A stretch of DNA of 64,000 nt, taken from positions 100,445,157-100,509,156 of the forward strand of contig NC_080680.1 of the NCBI RefSeq assembly GCF_030445035.2, given 5' to 3'. A model generated the notes under the pieces. The model worked only from the letters and a program-made list of their open reading frames with translations, was not told where the DNA came from and ran no database searches. Below, one piece after another: positions 33,690-45,554 of this stretch; the first letter of the stretch is position 1, and the number at the start of each line of letters is the position of its first letter. The position numbers and the translations under genes were made by a program. This DNA comes from Dasypus novemcinctus (lineage: Eukaryota; Chordata; Mammalia; Cingulata; Dasypodidae).

Positions 33690-34140
33690 TGTTATATTAG
33701 TCAGGATACCTTTGGTAGCAAGTAACTAGTCCCCAAATCAAACTGTTTTAAATAGATAGAATAGTTATTGGCTCATTTATATGAAAGAGTCACACATTTT
33801 TCTATGATTTCAGGCACTGCTGGATCCATTTTGTGGTTAAACTTTCCTCCATGTTGCCTTAATTCCCAGTCAAGTCTCCTCAGTGTGGTGGCAAAGATAA
33901 TCACAAGAGTTGCATATTTGGATTCTACCAGCTAAGTGTATCCTCCATCATAATCGTTATTATTATTATTTTAGGAGAACTTTTTAATAATGGTTCCAGC
34001 AAATATTCTGGAGTTGACTCATTGGACCACCCTGTGGCATTGCCCATCTCTAAACCAATCACAATGACCAATGACATAGAACACTCTAACTGGTCACCTT
34101 GGTTATGATGTCTTGGATCCAGTGGCATGATCAGGCCCTT
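33690..34140. repeat. Unassigned old interspersed repeat
   Basis: The left part ATATTAGTCAGGATACC and the right part with CTAAACCAATCACAATGACC and CTAACTGGTCACC recall an old mammalian repeat whose name I do not remember. A TTA microsatellite sits at 33957-33972. This is low-confidence and rests on family resemblance only. Confidence 0.35.
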
Positions 34141-34394
34141 AGAATCAAATAACTGAGAGACAGAGAAGGATGTTTTCCCGCAGGAAAATAAAGGTGCTGT
34201 TAGCAGAAGAGGAAAATGGCTGTGAGTCAGACCAAAAAACTACACATAGCCTATATAGAGCTCCCCCTAGTGGAGTGTGGCAGTGAGAGCTGTAATAAAG
34301 CAGGATCTTCAGAGAGGTGTCAAGAGAGGAGTGGAATGGATTGATCACTAAACCACCAAAATCATGTTTACCAGAGAGTGGAGAGCTAATAACA

Positions 34395-34570
34395 GACTTG
34401 GTGTATTTGAAGACCTGGATTCAAGTAATGGATTCATTATTACAAAGTATTGTAGTTATGCAAGTCATTCCACATCTCTGAGCCTCAGTTTCCTTTTCTG
34501 TAAAGTGGGGCTAATGGCCATGCCTACCATAGGTTTAGAAAACACTTGTTATCTTTCAGTTATTGCAAAA
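34395..34570 (+). mobile_element. MIR SINE relic
   Basis: Sense MIR: AAGACCTGGATTCAAGTAAT, GCAAGTCATTCCACATCTCT, GAGCCTCAGTTTCCTTTTCT and TGTAAAGTGGGGCTAATGGC in order. Confidence 0.78.
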
Positions 34571-35189
34571 AAGTAAGGCTACAAGAAAATAAAATAAGGG
34601 AGAAATTTCCTGAGATTTCAAAAGGGCTTACTTATGCTGAATTCTTAATTCAAGTAGGATATTGAAGGAGTTTGCATCAGGGATATCCCTTGAGCCTCAG
34701 CCAACATGACAGTGTTTTTCTGGACACATTTTTGGAACCCTTTTTAGAAATCGTATTTCTAAATGCCACCAGGGTAAAGGCCTGGGCAGGCTCAGGCCTG
34801 AGTAAGCTGGAATTTCAGCAAAATGGAAGGGAGGGAGAAGTGAGGGAGAAAAAGCTGAGCACGTCTAGTGGAACCATATGTGAGTATTCCAACACATTGT
34901 TCCTGTGCCTGGGGGAGTTTTATGGGAGACCATGGAGGGTGCAATTCCTGGTCAAAGAGTTAGTAGGAGGTGGTATGGCTTTACAATATCAGTGTGTTCA
35001 CTGAAAGACCAGAGCCAATAGCTAGTGATACCAAGAGAAGACATCAAGTAACTATCATGAAAGGAAGGCAGAGAAGAGTGTCACAGATTCAGAGGAGAAA
35101 GAGTATACTTAAAGAATGAAGGGAGCTAGAAGATCTTCATTTATTTAATAAATATTTACTGGGTTCCTGCCACAGAAGGGCTAAGTAGC
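34571..35189. other. Non-coding, no identified element
   Basis: Balanced sequence. An L2/MIR-like AATAAATATTTACTGGGTTC block lies near 35147. No gene is seen. Confidence 0.4.
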
Positions 35190-35400
35190 ATAGTGCTTAT
35201 ATGCTCGGCTTCTGTAGGGAGGCAACTGTGGTTTGAATCCTGACTCTAGTATGGGATATTGGACAATTTGCTTTACCTCCCTATTTCCCCATTTTCTGCA
35301 TCTATAAAGTGGGATAATAACCATAAGAGCACTGACAGTATAAGAATGTTTGAAGATGAAATGAACAATATTTGTGAAACAGACAGTAGTTACCAGGGCA
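35190..35400 (+). mobile_element. MIR SINE relic, near full length
   Basis: Starts at TAGCATAGTGCTTATATGCT, then TGAATCCTGACTCTAGTATG, GGACAATTTGCTTTACCTCC, TATAAAGTGGGATAATAACC and GATGAAATGAACAATATTTG. Confidence 0.75.
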
Positions 35401-35519
35401 TATGACATGGCTAATATAAGCTTGTTATATTTTTATGTCTTTATGTACCAAGCTTTTGTAGTGAAGATATCCCTGATGTCTTTAGGTTTTAGTTTTAGTT
35501 GGGAAAAAGTTACTAAAAC

Positions 35520-36180
35520 AATATCAACACTAACTGCTTGATTACAGTGGTGATACATGTACTGTGGAGATATAGAAGGTGGTGAAAAAGCTGATAGCAG
35601 GGGATGTTCCTTGGTCTGGGGATAAGGGAAGTGACATTTACACTGACACTGAAGGATGAACAGGACTTGGCCAGGGGTGGAAAGTGATTTCTGGCAGGAG
35701 AACAGCTAGTACAAAGGCCTAGAGGCAGAAAGGAACTTGTTAAACTCTAAAAATTGGAAGAGGTCTGATGGAGTAAGGGGGCACAATGCAAGGTAGAAAA
35801 CTAGGGCCAGATCACACACAGCCTTGTAACTTCATGTTATTATCTGTTTTGTCCTACTTGAAGTGGAGGAGGTGTACTAAATATTTATGAAGAGGTCAGA
35901 TTTTGTCATGCAGACATGAAAGGTTTCTGGGGAGAAAAAGACATGGACATAGAGAGACCAACAATAATAAGGATACAGAGAGGTGGGAGCTGAGGCATCT
36001 ACAGGCAGTTAATTTTTGCTGTAGAAAATGCGTAAGAGTGATAAGTAGGGATAAACGAGGTTGTAAAGGACACAGGGACCAGATGATGGAAGGCATTGAA
36101 ATCAAGGGAGAGGCTTTGGACTTTGGTATGCAATTAAAAGACTCTCCAGGTTTTTAATAAGTAGAGTGATGGATGAGAGT
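35520..36180 (+). mobile_element. L2 LINE 3' part
   Basis: Sense L2: GAAGTGACATTTACACTGAC, GAACAGCTAGTACAAAGGCC, TAGAGGCAGAAAGGAACTTG, GGGCCAGATCACACACAGCC and AGGTCAGATTTTGTC, in consensus order. It is non-coding in this part and ancient. Confidence 0.6.
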
Positions 36181-37944
36181 TGAGTTTCAATCATATTGCT
36201 CTTGCAAGGTTTGGATGGGGTGGGGTGAGTTGTGGGGAGAGAAAGAGAGAGACAGATTGAGACAGAGAAACTAAAATGCATTTTTATTCAATTAGCAGAT
36301 ACTCATAATAACTTAGATGAGAGACATGAGAAACTTAAATCCCTGCTCACACATAGTAAGCACTCAATAAATATTAGTTCTTATTAGTTCAACTGCTTTA
36401 AAAAAATAAAAAGAGCACTTGAGAGGTGCCAAATGCTGTACCTCATATAGAGGCTAGCTTTTATTCCTCTTAGCTCTTGCAGCATTTCCCACATGCCAGT
36501 TACATTCCATGACTATGGTTATTTGGGCACAAGTCTGGCTCTGCAATGGACTTCAGACTCCTATTATACCAGGCAACACTTTTACCACTGAATCTTCCAC
36601 ACCACATCACATTCAGTAGGTACTCAACAAATGCAGAATTCTTTCTGCAGCTGGTCAGCCGGTTCTGAACTCAAAGCACCCTGGATTAAAAGATTTTGAC
36701 TCCTTTGAGATTTGACAGGAGTAGTAAACTTAAGCTTTTGAGGCAGCAGCAGGTGGCCTAAAGTCCTGCACAAACAGGGCTGAATCTTATATTTATTTAA
36801 GGAGGGGGGAGTGGTACTGAACATTAATCTATGGTTTTGCCGATTTTTAGAAATAGACTGCTTACCTGCTTATGGATTTTCCTCTAGTTTACCCTTTCCC
36901 ACTCTTAAGCTCAAATATAAATGAAGCAATATATAAAATCTAAGTTCAGACTGATGGCCAGAAAATTCTTCCAATGTAGAGGTTCTATATCTGGAGTCCA
37001 GGTATAGATGTCCACGGATGAGGTTGGCAAGGAGAGATTCAATGAAAGCCCACACAAAATTTTGTGGGAATATTTGTGTAAATATATTTTTTCACAAGAG
37101 AGAAGGCCCATAGCAATTGTGACATTCTCAAAAGAGTCTATGACCCTAAAAAGAAGATCTAATGTCTATCAAATCCATCATGCTGTGAAGACTACAAATG
37201 AAATCTCTCATTGCCTCATTAAATGCCCTTGGGAAAAGGTCCTGTTCAAGTATCTTCCACGATCTATAGACAAGAAGGTCTTTCTTAAGTCTACCCTAAT
37301 ATATTGGCACCTCCTTCCCATGCAAGCCCTTGGTAAATTCAGTGGAAATAGCAAACAGCTGCTCGCCAACACCCACCCCAAAGAAAGAACAAGACATTTC
37401 TCACATATCTCAAGCTGCCTTAAATGTTCTTTCTTTGGAAAAGAAGAAAAAAAGAAATATATTTTTGGCCTCTAAACCTTTTCCCACCCCTGTGTATTTC
37501 TGCAGAAATGTTATCCATATGGTTCTGATCGCTTTCTCCATAAGTCTTTAGGAATGCTTCACAATGGGAAATTTTCTGATGACCAAGGAGTCTTTGGAGA
37601 CATTTTTAAATGGCCCTCTTAGCCTTCCTTCATAGAAATAGGGAAGCTAAACAGAGCCAAATGCAAATGAACTATGACTAGGAAAGGTTGGAGTTTTATT
37701 CAAAACTCAGAAAGTACAAAGCTCAGGTTAGTTTTTAATCTGTACATGAAAAGCCTTTACCTTCTCCTCCAGGAGCAAGAGGCTACATAGTCCATTGGCA
37801 CAAACGATGCAATGGTCCCAGCCATTTAAATTGATATTTATGGTTGGATGCTGTGTCCCTATTACATTCCCAGATCTTCCAGTCATGCTGGGGCTTCTCC
37901 ATGAATCCTAGATAACACATTATAAATTTTGGAATCAGACATAG
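36181..37944. other. Mostly unique non-coding block
   Basis: A GAGA-rich run lies at 36235-36270 and a MIR 3'-end-like AGTAAGCACTCAATAAATAT at 36356. A + strand frame of 155 codons at 37008-37475 ends in a lysine-rich part. It resembles no family I know and is within the length expected by chance. Confidence 0.45.
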
Positions 37945-38135
37945 GTGTGGTACTCCTGACTCCATCACTCACTGCTGTACTTTATCATGTTACGAAAGGA
38001 TTTTTTTAAGCCTCAATTTCCTATTATGTAAAAATTGGATAGTATTACCCATTTCATAACTCACAACACTATAAGAATTATAAGAGATAATATAGGGAAA
38101 GCTCCAAATGAAATGCCTGGTGCATGGTAAAAATT
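37945..38135 (+). mobile_element. MIR SINE relic
   Basis: Sense MIR: GTACTCCTGACTCCATCACT, CTCAATTTCCTATTATGTAA, AATTGGATAGTATTACCC, CCTGGTGCATGG. Confidence 0.7.
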
Positions 38136-38439
38136 TTTTTGAAAAGCTCTCTCCTTCTTCTCCTTCTTTCCAACAGTAGTGGGAACTGGGAATATTCCAT
38201 GAGGGAAATATTAACTGTCTGGGTTGGGGAAGAGGAAAATAGGAAAAATTTCCAGCATTAAGTCCCCTCCTTCTTGAAGACATCTGGAAACAGGCCCATG
38301 TTGGGAGATTTATTAAGAGAGAAGAACTAAGAGGAGTCACTCTCAACCTTGGTACTCCCCTGAAGCTTCCTGACTAGGTTGTTTCAAGGCTGATTTCAGA
38401 ACGGCATTCCTAACAGTATGCTGTTGCCTATATTGCCCA

Positions 38440-38874
38440 AGGAGGCAGGTATGAGCCAGCAGATGTCAGAGAAATAGAGAGAAGGAAGGCATGAATAAAG
38501 GAAGGGAGTATAGCAAGATGGAAAAACACAGGGAGAGAGAGAATAAAGGAGGGAAAAAGGGATGGGAGACAGCTATGTCTAGTTTCATATTGAAATTGAT
38601 AGGAGAAGAATGTGTGTGATGAGAGTATTCTTCTTGAACGGAATCGATCTATTTCAGGAACCATCATCCAGGATCATAATCTGGGGCAGGAGCTGAGGGA
38701 AGGAGAAAATTGCCCAAGAAGTTTCCACCAGCCTGCCAGAGAAATAGTCCCTTGGTCAGTGGCTGGAGATCTGTCCTTGGTGCTGATTCTCCCCACTTGG
38801 ATTAGAGTGGAGGAAAAGTGAAGAGGAGCTCCCAAAAGGAGGCTACTCTTCCCCTTTCCTGAGACTCGGGCTTG

Positions 38875-38920
<46 letters not shown>

Positions 38921-38925
38921 TCCTT
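38440..38925. repeat. Purine-rich tract and TC microsatellite
   Basis: 38455-38575 is rich in AGGA and GAGA units; 38872-38919 is a TC dinucleotide repeat with two interruptions. Between them lies unique sequence. The open frames reading Ser-Leu repeats arise from the TC run. Confidence 0.85.
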
Positions 38926-39089
38926 CCTACCATCTCCTTGCTAATTAAATTTTTTTTCCCTCAAATTTCCAGTTTCTCTTTCAAGCATTTCCCTTCCATT
39001 TTGTTTCAACACTCCTCTTCCTCTAATATGTTCCCTGGCTCCAAGGACACGCTGGTGGCAGCTTCTCTCTATCACATCTTGGTAATGAT

Positions 39090-39300
39090 GTTGATAACAA
39101 TATAATCGTAATAGCAGATAACATGTAGTGAACCTTTGCTAAGTGCCAGAGGATGTCCTAAGTGCTTTTACGTACATTAAGTCATTTAAATGTCATACCA
39201 ATCCTATGTATAGGTAGCTATATTATCCTATTATACAGGTAGGGAATTGAGGCCATATACATAGGAAAGTGATTTGGTCGAATTATATAGGTACAGGATT
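39090..39300 (-). mobile_element. MIR SINE relic
   Basis: Antisense MIR 3' half: AGTGAACCTTTGCTAAGTGC, GTGCTTTTACGTACATTAAG, GTATAGGTAGCTATATTATC, CAGGTAGGGAATTGAGGCC. Confidence 0.7.
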
Positions 39301-39959
39301 CCACACCCTTCAGAATCTGCACTTTTACGGAATCTGGGTTCCTTTAAATTTCTTGTCTCTTTTTCCTTATCCTTCCCTGCCCTTCCATCTGGCAGCTTCA
39401 GTAATACTTCTTCCCCTTGTCTAATCTTCAGGGGACTAGAAGCTGACTTGGTTAAAACCAAAAGAAGAATAAAGTAAGCAAACATACAGAATATGCACTG
39501 TGGGGGATTTCAGATCATGCACAGGCCTTTTTGCTTCAGGGAAAGGCCCCTTAGCGACCTTGGGTTGCATCTCAGCCTGCATTCTGACTCCTGGGCTCTC
39601 TCTGAGACTCATGCCTTGGCCCCTGTGTCTTTGCCCAATCCCTGCCTCTGGTAGTCTCCAGAGAACTTTGCGTCCCCTCAGTTTCTCACTCCTACATCCT
39701 GCCCACGTAGAGAAGCGCTTGCTTAATTCTAGGAGGAGACGTGAGCTCACGCCTACGCATCCACAGGAAAAACCACTCTCAAGTACTCATGGAGTGACAC
39801 GCAGATACAAACGGACCCACACAGTCACCTCCCCAGACATAGCCCCCCACACAAACACACTCTCAGATGGATAAACACAGCACAAAGCACCCCCATACCC
39901 AGAAACATTTAGATACTCTCGACACACACCGCTACTGACACGCTTAAGAACACCACGAC
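39301..39959. other. Upstream flank of the CpG island
   Basis: Balanced, largely unique sequence rising in GC toward 39900, with ACAC and CACA runs around 39800-39980. Upstream regulatory elements could lie here, but no site is certain from the sequence alone. Confidence 0.4.
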
Positions 39960-40371
39960 TCGGGGTCTTGCGCACACACAGCCCCTTTGGGTGCAGGGCC
40001 ACGAAGACCCTCCACCCCTATCCCGGGTCCTACGAGATTTCCCCCACCGCAGCCGCAGCCCACCCAGGCCGCCCCTCCCTCGGAGGCGGCCTAGGCTCTC
40101 CCCTCTCCCTTCTCCCCTCGGTTTAAAGATGTACAAAACACTCCTCAGAATAACCCCCCGGCTCCCGGCTCCTCCCTCCCCGCCTCCCAGCAGCCGCTCC
40201 CCCATTCATTTTCGCCCATCGCAGGCTAAGTCCCTCCCTCCGCGTAGCCCGGCCTCCGCTGCTCCCCGCCCGGAGACCGCGGCGCACTTGGACTCTCCAT
40301 TCGCCAGCCGCCTCGCTTCAGGTCCCCACGGCTGCGAACCGATCTGGTGCGGGGGGAGGAGGAAACCTCAA

Positions 40372-40433
40372 GCGAGCGAACCAGCGAGAGGGGGAGCGAG
40401 CGAGCGAGCGAGAGCGCAAGAGCGAGCGAGCCG
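40372..40433 (+). repeat. GAGC/GCGA repeat in 5' UTR
   Basis: Tandem AGCG/GAGC units with short interruptions, on the strand of the inferred transcript. Such purine-rich CpG repeats are common in 5' leaders and may vary in length. Confidence 0.85.
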
Positions 40434-40475
40434 GCAGGCAGACGGAGTAGTGACCGCCTTCCGGAGCCGGGATTC

Positions 40476-40535
40476 ATGCCTGTCCTCGGGGCCAGCGAAG
40501 GGGACTTTACGGCTGAGTATGAGCCAGGCTGCTAG
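40476..40535 (+). other. Upstream open frame, 19 codons
   Basis: Reads MPVLGASEGDFTAEYEPGC and stops at 40533-40535. It lies in the inferred first exon. The ATG follows GGGATTC, not a strong Kozak context. If translated it would lower or regulate downstream initiation. It is too short to judge as a peptide gene. Confidence 0.35.
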
Positions 40536-40989
40536 GAGCCAGGTACCCCCACGCCTGCAGTCCCCGCGCCGTCCCCGGTATGCGAGCTGGACGCAGGGCT
40601 CTCCCAAGTTCCCACCGAGCCGAATAAAAAGCGTCCGCCCGCAGCTCTCCGCCAAAGACGGACATTGACTCCAGGTAAGGCGGCGCCAGGCGCAGCGCCC
40701 CGCAGCTCTGCTGCCCTTGGAGCCGGCCCGGGGCTGCATTCGGGGCGCCCCCGCCCGCCCCTCCCTTCCCCTTTCCTGCACCCTCGTCCTCTCTTCCGGG
40801 CCGCCCGCCCGCCGCTTCCAAGTCTTCTTGGGTTCCAGGGAGGGGGGTTTTACCCTAGGGCGCAGGGGGATAAAGTGCGGTGCCTGTACCCCCCTCCCCA
40901 CCCCCCCGCCGCGCGCTCCCGACGAGTGTACCATGGTGGGAACTTGACGTGCTGCTAGTGTGTTGGCGTGTGCGGCGCCGTTCGCGTTT

Positions 40990-41110
40990 GGTGCGTGTGT
41001 GCTTGTGTGTATGTAAGGGAGGGGTGAAGAGAGAGGTCCTATAACCTACTTATGGTGCGATGTGTGTGTGTGCGTGTTTGTACGTGTGTGTTTGTATGTG
41101 TCCGCTGTGT
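40990..41110. repeat. GT-rich low-complexity tract
   Basis: Repeated GTGTGTG, GCGTGT and TTTGTATGTG units just downstream of the CpG island. The cysteine- and valine-rich frame read from it is a product of the repeat. Confidence 0.8.
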
Positions 41111-43060
41111 GTCTTTTTAATTAGGTTTCACCAGCTCACACGGAATGGGGTCCTTTCTATAAGATCACGTAGCCATCTGGAAACTGGCTGTGGACTTCCG
41201 CTTGGTGTTCTGGGCTTGGAGCTTGGGGAAGATTATGGGGATAGGGATGGCACCCTATATAGCCTGATGCTTGTACCCTTGAAAGGAAAATTCCTCCAAG
41301 GGATGGAGTCCTGCTACACTTGTACCCACCGTTTAATATGGAAGAGATATGGCCAAATATTGAAGCAAATGAGACGCTGTCACTTTAAATTCCACACTGG
41401 CAGACTCGGGGATTTTGATGGGAATTTGGAGACTCTGGTTAGTGGGTGACAGAGAAAGGGAGAAGTCAAGGGTGGGTTCCTTATCTGGGTCTTCACAAGT
41501 CCAGGGAATAGATCTGCCTCTGCCTCTCTAATCATAATAGCCTAATAGTACCTCACGTTTCTGGTGCTTTTGGGGAGGATCTGGGCAAGTTTGCACCACT
41601 GTTCATCAGGGGAAAGGTGAAAGAGTCCTGGGGGACTTGCTCATCTACCAGAGTTCAGCAAGGTCTGGAGGAAATTTCATTTGAGGGCAGCTCTGGGTAA
41701 TGTGGAAAGAGATGGATGGAGCATTTTCTGAAGACAGACTCTTCCTTCGCTTCCCCATATCAGAAAGCATGAGAAGCCCCCAGAGACTCCTTTCCTGAAC
41801 TGTGCCTCCCCATGGCTCCCCTGGAGTTAGGATACCTGGAGAAGGCAGGCAGAAAGGTGGCGCGTGAGTGCATGCGTGTGTGTGTGTGCATATGCACGCG
41901 TGAAAGGGTTTCAATACTGAGAGAGACCTATAATTTGGGAAAGGGTTGTAGATGGAGAACCCATGGCAGAATATGGGGTTAATTGACTGAAACTGCCATC
42001 GATTTGCACCTCCCATTTCTTTCTTGGCTCCAAAACACTGCCAAGGGCACCAGGGGCTATGGGAAGAATCTCATAGTAAGGAGGGCAGTTCCAGTCAAGG
42101 CCCCCTTTCCTCTTTCCTCCACCTCTTAGGAGGCTCTATAGGTAAGTCCCTTGCTCACCCTGGCTAGGACCTATCCTGAGCTTGGACTCTGGGAACAGCC
42201 ATTGATTGGATTCCCTGCTGCTTCTTAAAGGCTTGCCCTACTCAGCAAAAATGCTGAGTTTTACTGCTGTTAGCATGGCTTCCAGACTCGGCAGCTGTTA
42301 CTTTCCTAAGGTAAAAGGCAGCGGTTCTGCTCTTAGACAGTGAGACTCTGGGAGGGCAGGGACTGAGATGCTGGGGCTTGGCTTCTTGTCTTCTTGGCTC
42401 AAAGGGGCCACTGAAAAGGCCATTTGGGGGAAGAAAAGAGAAAGAAATATATATTTGGTGTTAAAAATTTTATATGTATGTATATATGTGTGTATCTTCT
42501 GGGGAGAGATAAAATCAAACATGTGTTTGCAGGAACCTGCCCTGGCGGGTGGGTGACTGAGCTACCTGCATGCTCTTGTAGACACACCACTCTTAGGCCG
42601 GAGGCTGATTCACAGCCGTAGGGAATCTGCTTTAGGAAGCTCATGTCGAAGCACAGCTTCCCAGTTCATTTTGGGAGGGGGTGTGAAGGCAGAAGAGGAG
42701 GTCCCAAGTCGGGAGTTGTTCTCATTTTCTCTTTTTTTCAGTTCATAGAAAACTGAAGCTGAAAGGAATGTGAAAGATCAGACAGGCAGGACTCTGGCCT
42801 AGAGAGGGGATGAGAATTCCACAACATTCTCTAGCAAGTTGGTGGCATGCCCAGGACCAGTACCTACATGGCCTAAGAGCCAGGTCAATTTCCTTTCCAT
42901 TCTGCCACACTACTCAGGGACGATACGTTCTGCTCTGTGCCCACCCCACCACCACACTCCACCCAATACAATTATGTTTCTTTCCTTATCAAACTTCTCA
43001 TTTCGGAGATGAATTTCAAATCTGCCCCAACCTGGAAACATGACTCTTCAGAGAAAGAGT
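41111..43060. other. Mostly unique intronic sequence
   Basis: Includes a short TG/CG-purine-pyrimidine run at 41860-41905 and a TATG run near 42475-42495. No repeat family or exon is recognised. The area next to the promoter could hold intronic enhancers. Confidence 0.4.
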
Positions 43061-43079
43061 CCAATGCCTCAATCGCTCT

Positions 43080-43160
43080 CCCCACTAAACGCACACCCAC
43101 ACACAGGCACACACACACACGCCATGTACACACAGACACACACATACACTCCACACACAG
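43080..43160. repeat. CA-rich microsatellite
   Basis: Imperfect CACA units with CACACACACACACG at its core. Further ACAC scraps lie at 43430-43470. Confidence 0.85.
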
Positions 43161-44829
43161 AATATATGTTCTTTCTCCAGTGCCTTCAGAGCATTACACA
43201 CAAGCTGGGACCCACTACTCAATACTGACCACAACTGGTAGACAGAATCCAGCACACCATCTGGGCTATACCTGATCTCTTTATTAAGGAATGCTTTACT
43301 TTCCAGAGATCAAAGTGGGTAGCCATGCACTGATGCCTATACTTCAGGCAAATTTATTTTTTTATATTAATGAGAATCTTACCCTGACATATTTATTCAT
43401 ATTGCAGACACAATAGCTCACACAAGCATACACACATACATGACCTCATGCACACATGTACACACACAGACCCAGAAATCTTTCCCACTTACTATATTCT
43501 CTAGAAAAGAATCGCAACCTCTGCACCAAATTCTGCGCCTCTATGTAAAGATATCACCCACAGGAAGACTGGGACTTGTAGTGGCAGGGAAGGGGAATTC
43601 CAAAGCCCTCTGTAAGATAGGCCCTTGAGAAATCACCATCAGGCCCATATGAAAGTGTGCTCCAGACTCTTAGGTGACTATTTTGGAGTAGAGGCGAGCC
43701 CTGAGAAGCATGGGGTTTTCAGGCCCGTCTGCAACAGCCTTTTCCATGCAGGCGTTTTTGGGGCTGGATGGTACTTTAGTTCCCAGAAGGGGGAGCTGTG
43801 ACTCCATTTCATCCAAGGAGAATCAGCTCAGAGATTCAGAATCAGCTGTTGGGCCCCTGTTGAGTTTAGACAGTCCAGTCCAGGCTGCAATGAATATGTT
43901 TGAGGAGGTACAGCCGGGGACTATAAAAACACTTATCCCTCTTCAACCCAAATAAGACATATTCTCCTTTTTAGTGCTTGCAAGAATTTATGCTATTGAC
44001 CAAAAATTCCTCTATTTCCCTGAAAAGGTCTTGGTGCAAAAGGCCTTCAGTTGAGTAGGCAGACATTTTCTGATTTGCATCCTCTCTTTTGCCAGTAGAT
44101 ATCACCTGACCAGGCCACTAAAGTTAGAAATTTCCTGCCCTTCTTCACTCTCTAATTTCCCTGTATGTAAGTCCAAAGCTTAACAAATTGTCCCCTGGAC
44201 TCCTGCTAACCACCTTAAAGATAAGATGGGAGTCATGTGAAAAGGACAGGTCTTCAAATGCCATTCTCCAAATAATCCACCCCACCCCCCCGCATTGTTT
44301 TCCATTCCAGCTCTTCTGTAAGGAATAGATATCTTTCTTCCAAACCCCAATTTCAGTCTCCAGTTTTCAAAACCCTACCCATATTTCAGCATCCAGCTCA
44401 AATGACCCATCCAGGAAGTTTTCCCAAGAGCTTACTTTAGGATTAATGTCTTTCTTCCCTGTTCTGCCGTATAATTTTGTCTGAAATTCTGTTTTTACTA
44501 GTGCCTCTGTTTGCCCTGTTTTACAGCTCCTTGGGTATATATCCATCTTGCTCTTTATAGTATGGTCTTCTTTGGGGCATCTTTTTATCCCCAGGGACCA
44601 AGACATAGTAACTGCTCTGTAAATGTTTGCTGAATTGCATTTCAAATTCACTGTCAACAGATGCTCTCTCTCTCTCTCTCTCTGTCAATTTCCTCATACT
44701 CAAAGCAATAGACTCATTGCTTCAAAATTATACCAGCTATACCAACAATATAGGAATACCGATGATGATATAGACAGGTAAAATTGCATTCTATGTGGAA
44801 ATGAACATTGCCCTATTGTGTTCAGGTCT
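43161..44829. other. Mostly unique intronic sequence
   Basis: A CT dinucleotide run sits at 44664-44684. No gene or clear repeat family is seen, although 44340-44640 (TTCAGCATCCAGCTCAAATG) weakly recalls an antisense L2 3' end. Confidence 0.4.
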
Positions 44830-44950
44830 TTACTTGTGTTCTCTCATTTAATATTCCTTCCCATCCAGTGAGGAGATACAGCTTCTTTTACAGAAGGAGG
44901 AAGTGAAGCTCATGCTTATTAGGGCCTTTGCCCAAGTTCACACCTAGTCT
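44830..44950 (-). mobile_element. MIR SINE relic
   Basis: Antisense MIR: TCTCTCATTTAATATTCC, TTTTACAGAAGGAGGAAGTG, GGGCCTTTGCCCAAGTTCAC, then ACCTAG. Confidence 0.6.
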
Positions 44951-45554
44951 TCCTTGCCTTGGCATCTCTGCTTTTTCTGCTATATCCCTGGATTAATTAA
45001 TGGTAATCATTGTGGATAGCTATCAGGGTTGCCTTGTTTAGTGGATGCTAGCAAGAGCAGGGACTTAGCATTAACTCTTGAAGTTGATGTTATGAAGGAG
45101 GCAAAAGATCTCAGAGTTTCAAGGTTTTTCGATAACCAAATCTTCCTTCTTATTCAAGAACCTGTAATTCCTTTTGCAATATATTTAATGCATAACTATT
45201 CATTCCCAGCTTTAGCACTTTTAGTAGTAACAGTGCGCTCATTACCACAGGATCGAACCTAGTTCATATGCGGAGAACTCTACCTTTTATCCATAAGTCT
45301 TTAAAATCATTCAACACAAGTATAATTCCTTTTGCAATGATCATTTCTTCAGATATTATGGCAGCATATCATGTCACCATGTGCATCCTCTTACAGACTA
45401 GAAGGTCCCACTTCCGCAGTTGTCTCCTGTGTCCTTAGTTGGGAGGCCTCTCACCAGGCTGGATATTGTTCTAGGGTTTATTTCACTTCTAGGGTTTAGA
45501 AGCCTCAACTGGAAAGAGTGACTTGCAATTGAGTGAGAATGAAAAGGGGCATTC

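Larger units (their letters stand above)
40370..40674 (+). other. Probable non-coding first exon, 3' end at 40674
   Basis: The 3' limit is a near-ideal splice donor: CTCCAG at 40669-40674 followed by GTAAGG. The 5' limit is a guess; transcription may start anywhere between about 40100 and 40450. The exon holds GAGC repeats, a 19-codon upstream frame (40476-40535) and a 49-codon frame (40519-40668) that closes six bases before the donor. So no frame runs across the splice from these starts, and translation should begin in a later exon. I do not recognise the gene. A weaker donor (GCCAG, then GTACCC) lies at 40542/40543. Confidence 0.55.
39960..40960 (+). promoter_or_regulatory. CpG island promoter
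   Basis: The only GC- and CpG-dense kilobase in the window. It contains CCCCGCCC and CCCGCCCGG (Sp1-type GC boxes) and many CG dinucleotides. There is no TATA box at a clear place, so broad-start initiation is likely. The orientation follows from the splice donor on the + strand at 40674/40675. It should drive a + strand gene whose coding exons lie past 64000. Bidirectional activity is possible and cannot be judged here. Confidence 0.8.

Noticed and set aside
37008-37475. 155-codon + frame
   Set aside because: No known domain, no splice or promoter context, and roughly one ATG-started frame of this length is expected by chance in six frames of 64 kb.
40618-40629. AATAAA as a polyadenylation signal or TATA box
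   Set aside because: It lies inside the inferred exon 1, about 50 bases before the splice donor, with no GT-rich downstream element. As a TATA box it would put the start site nearly at the donor.
39991-40668. 225-codon + frame across the CpG island, and long minus frames at 40368-40934
   Set aside because: Stops are rare in such GC-rich DNA, the protein is a Pro/Arg/Ser-rich shadow, and frames on both strands overlap. The strong splice donor just after its end fits a non-coding exon better.
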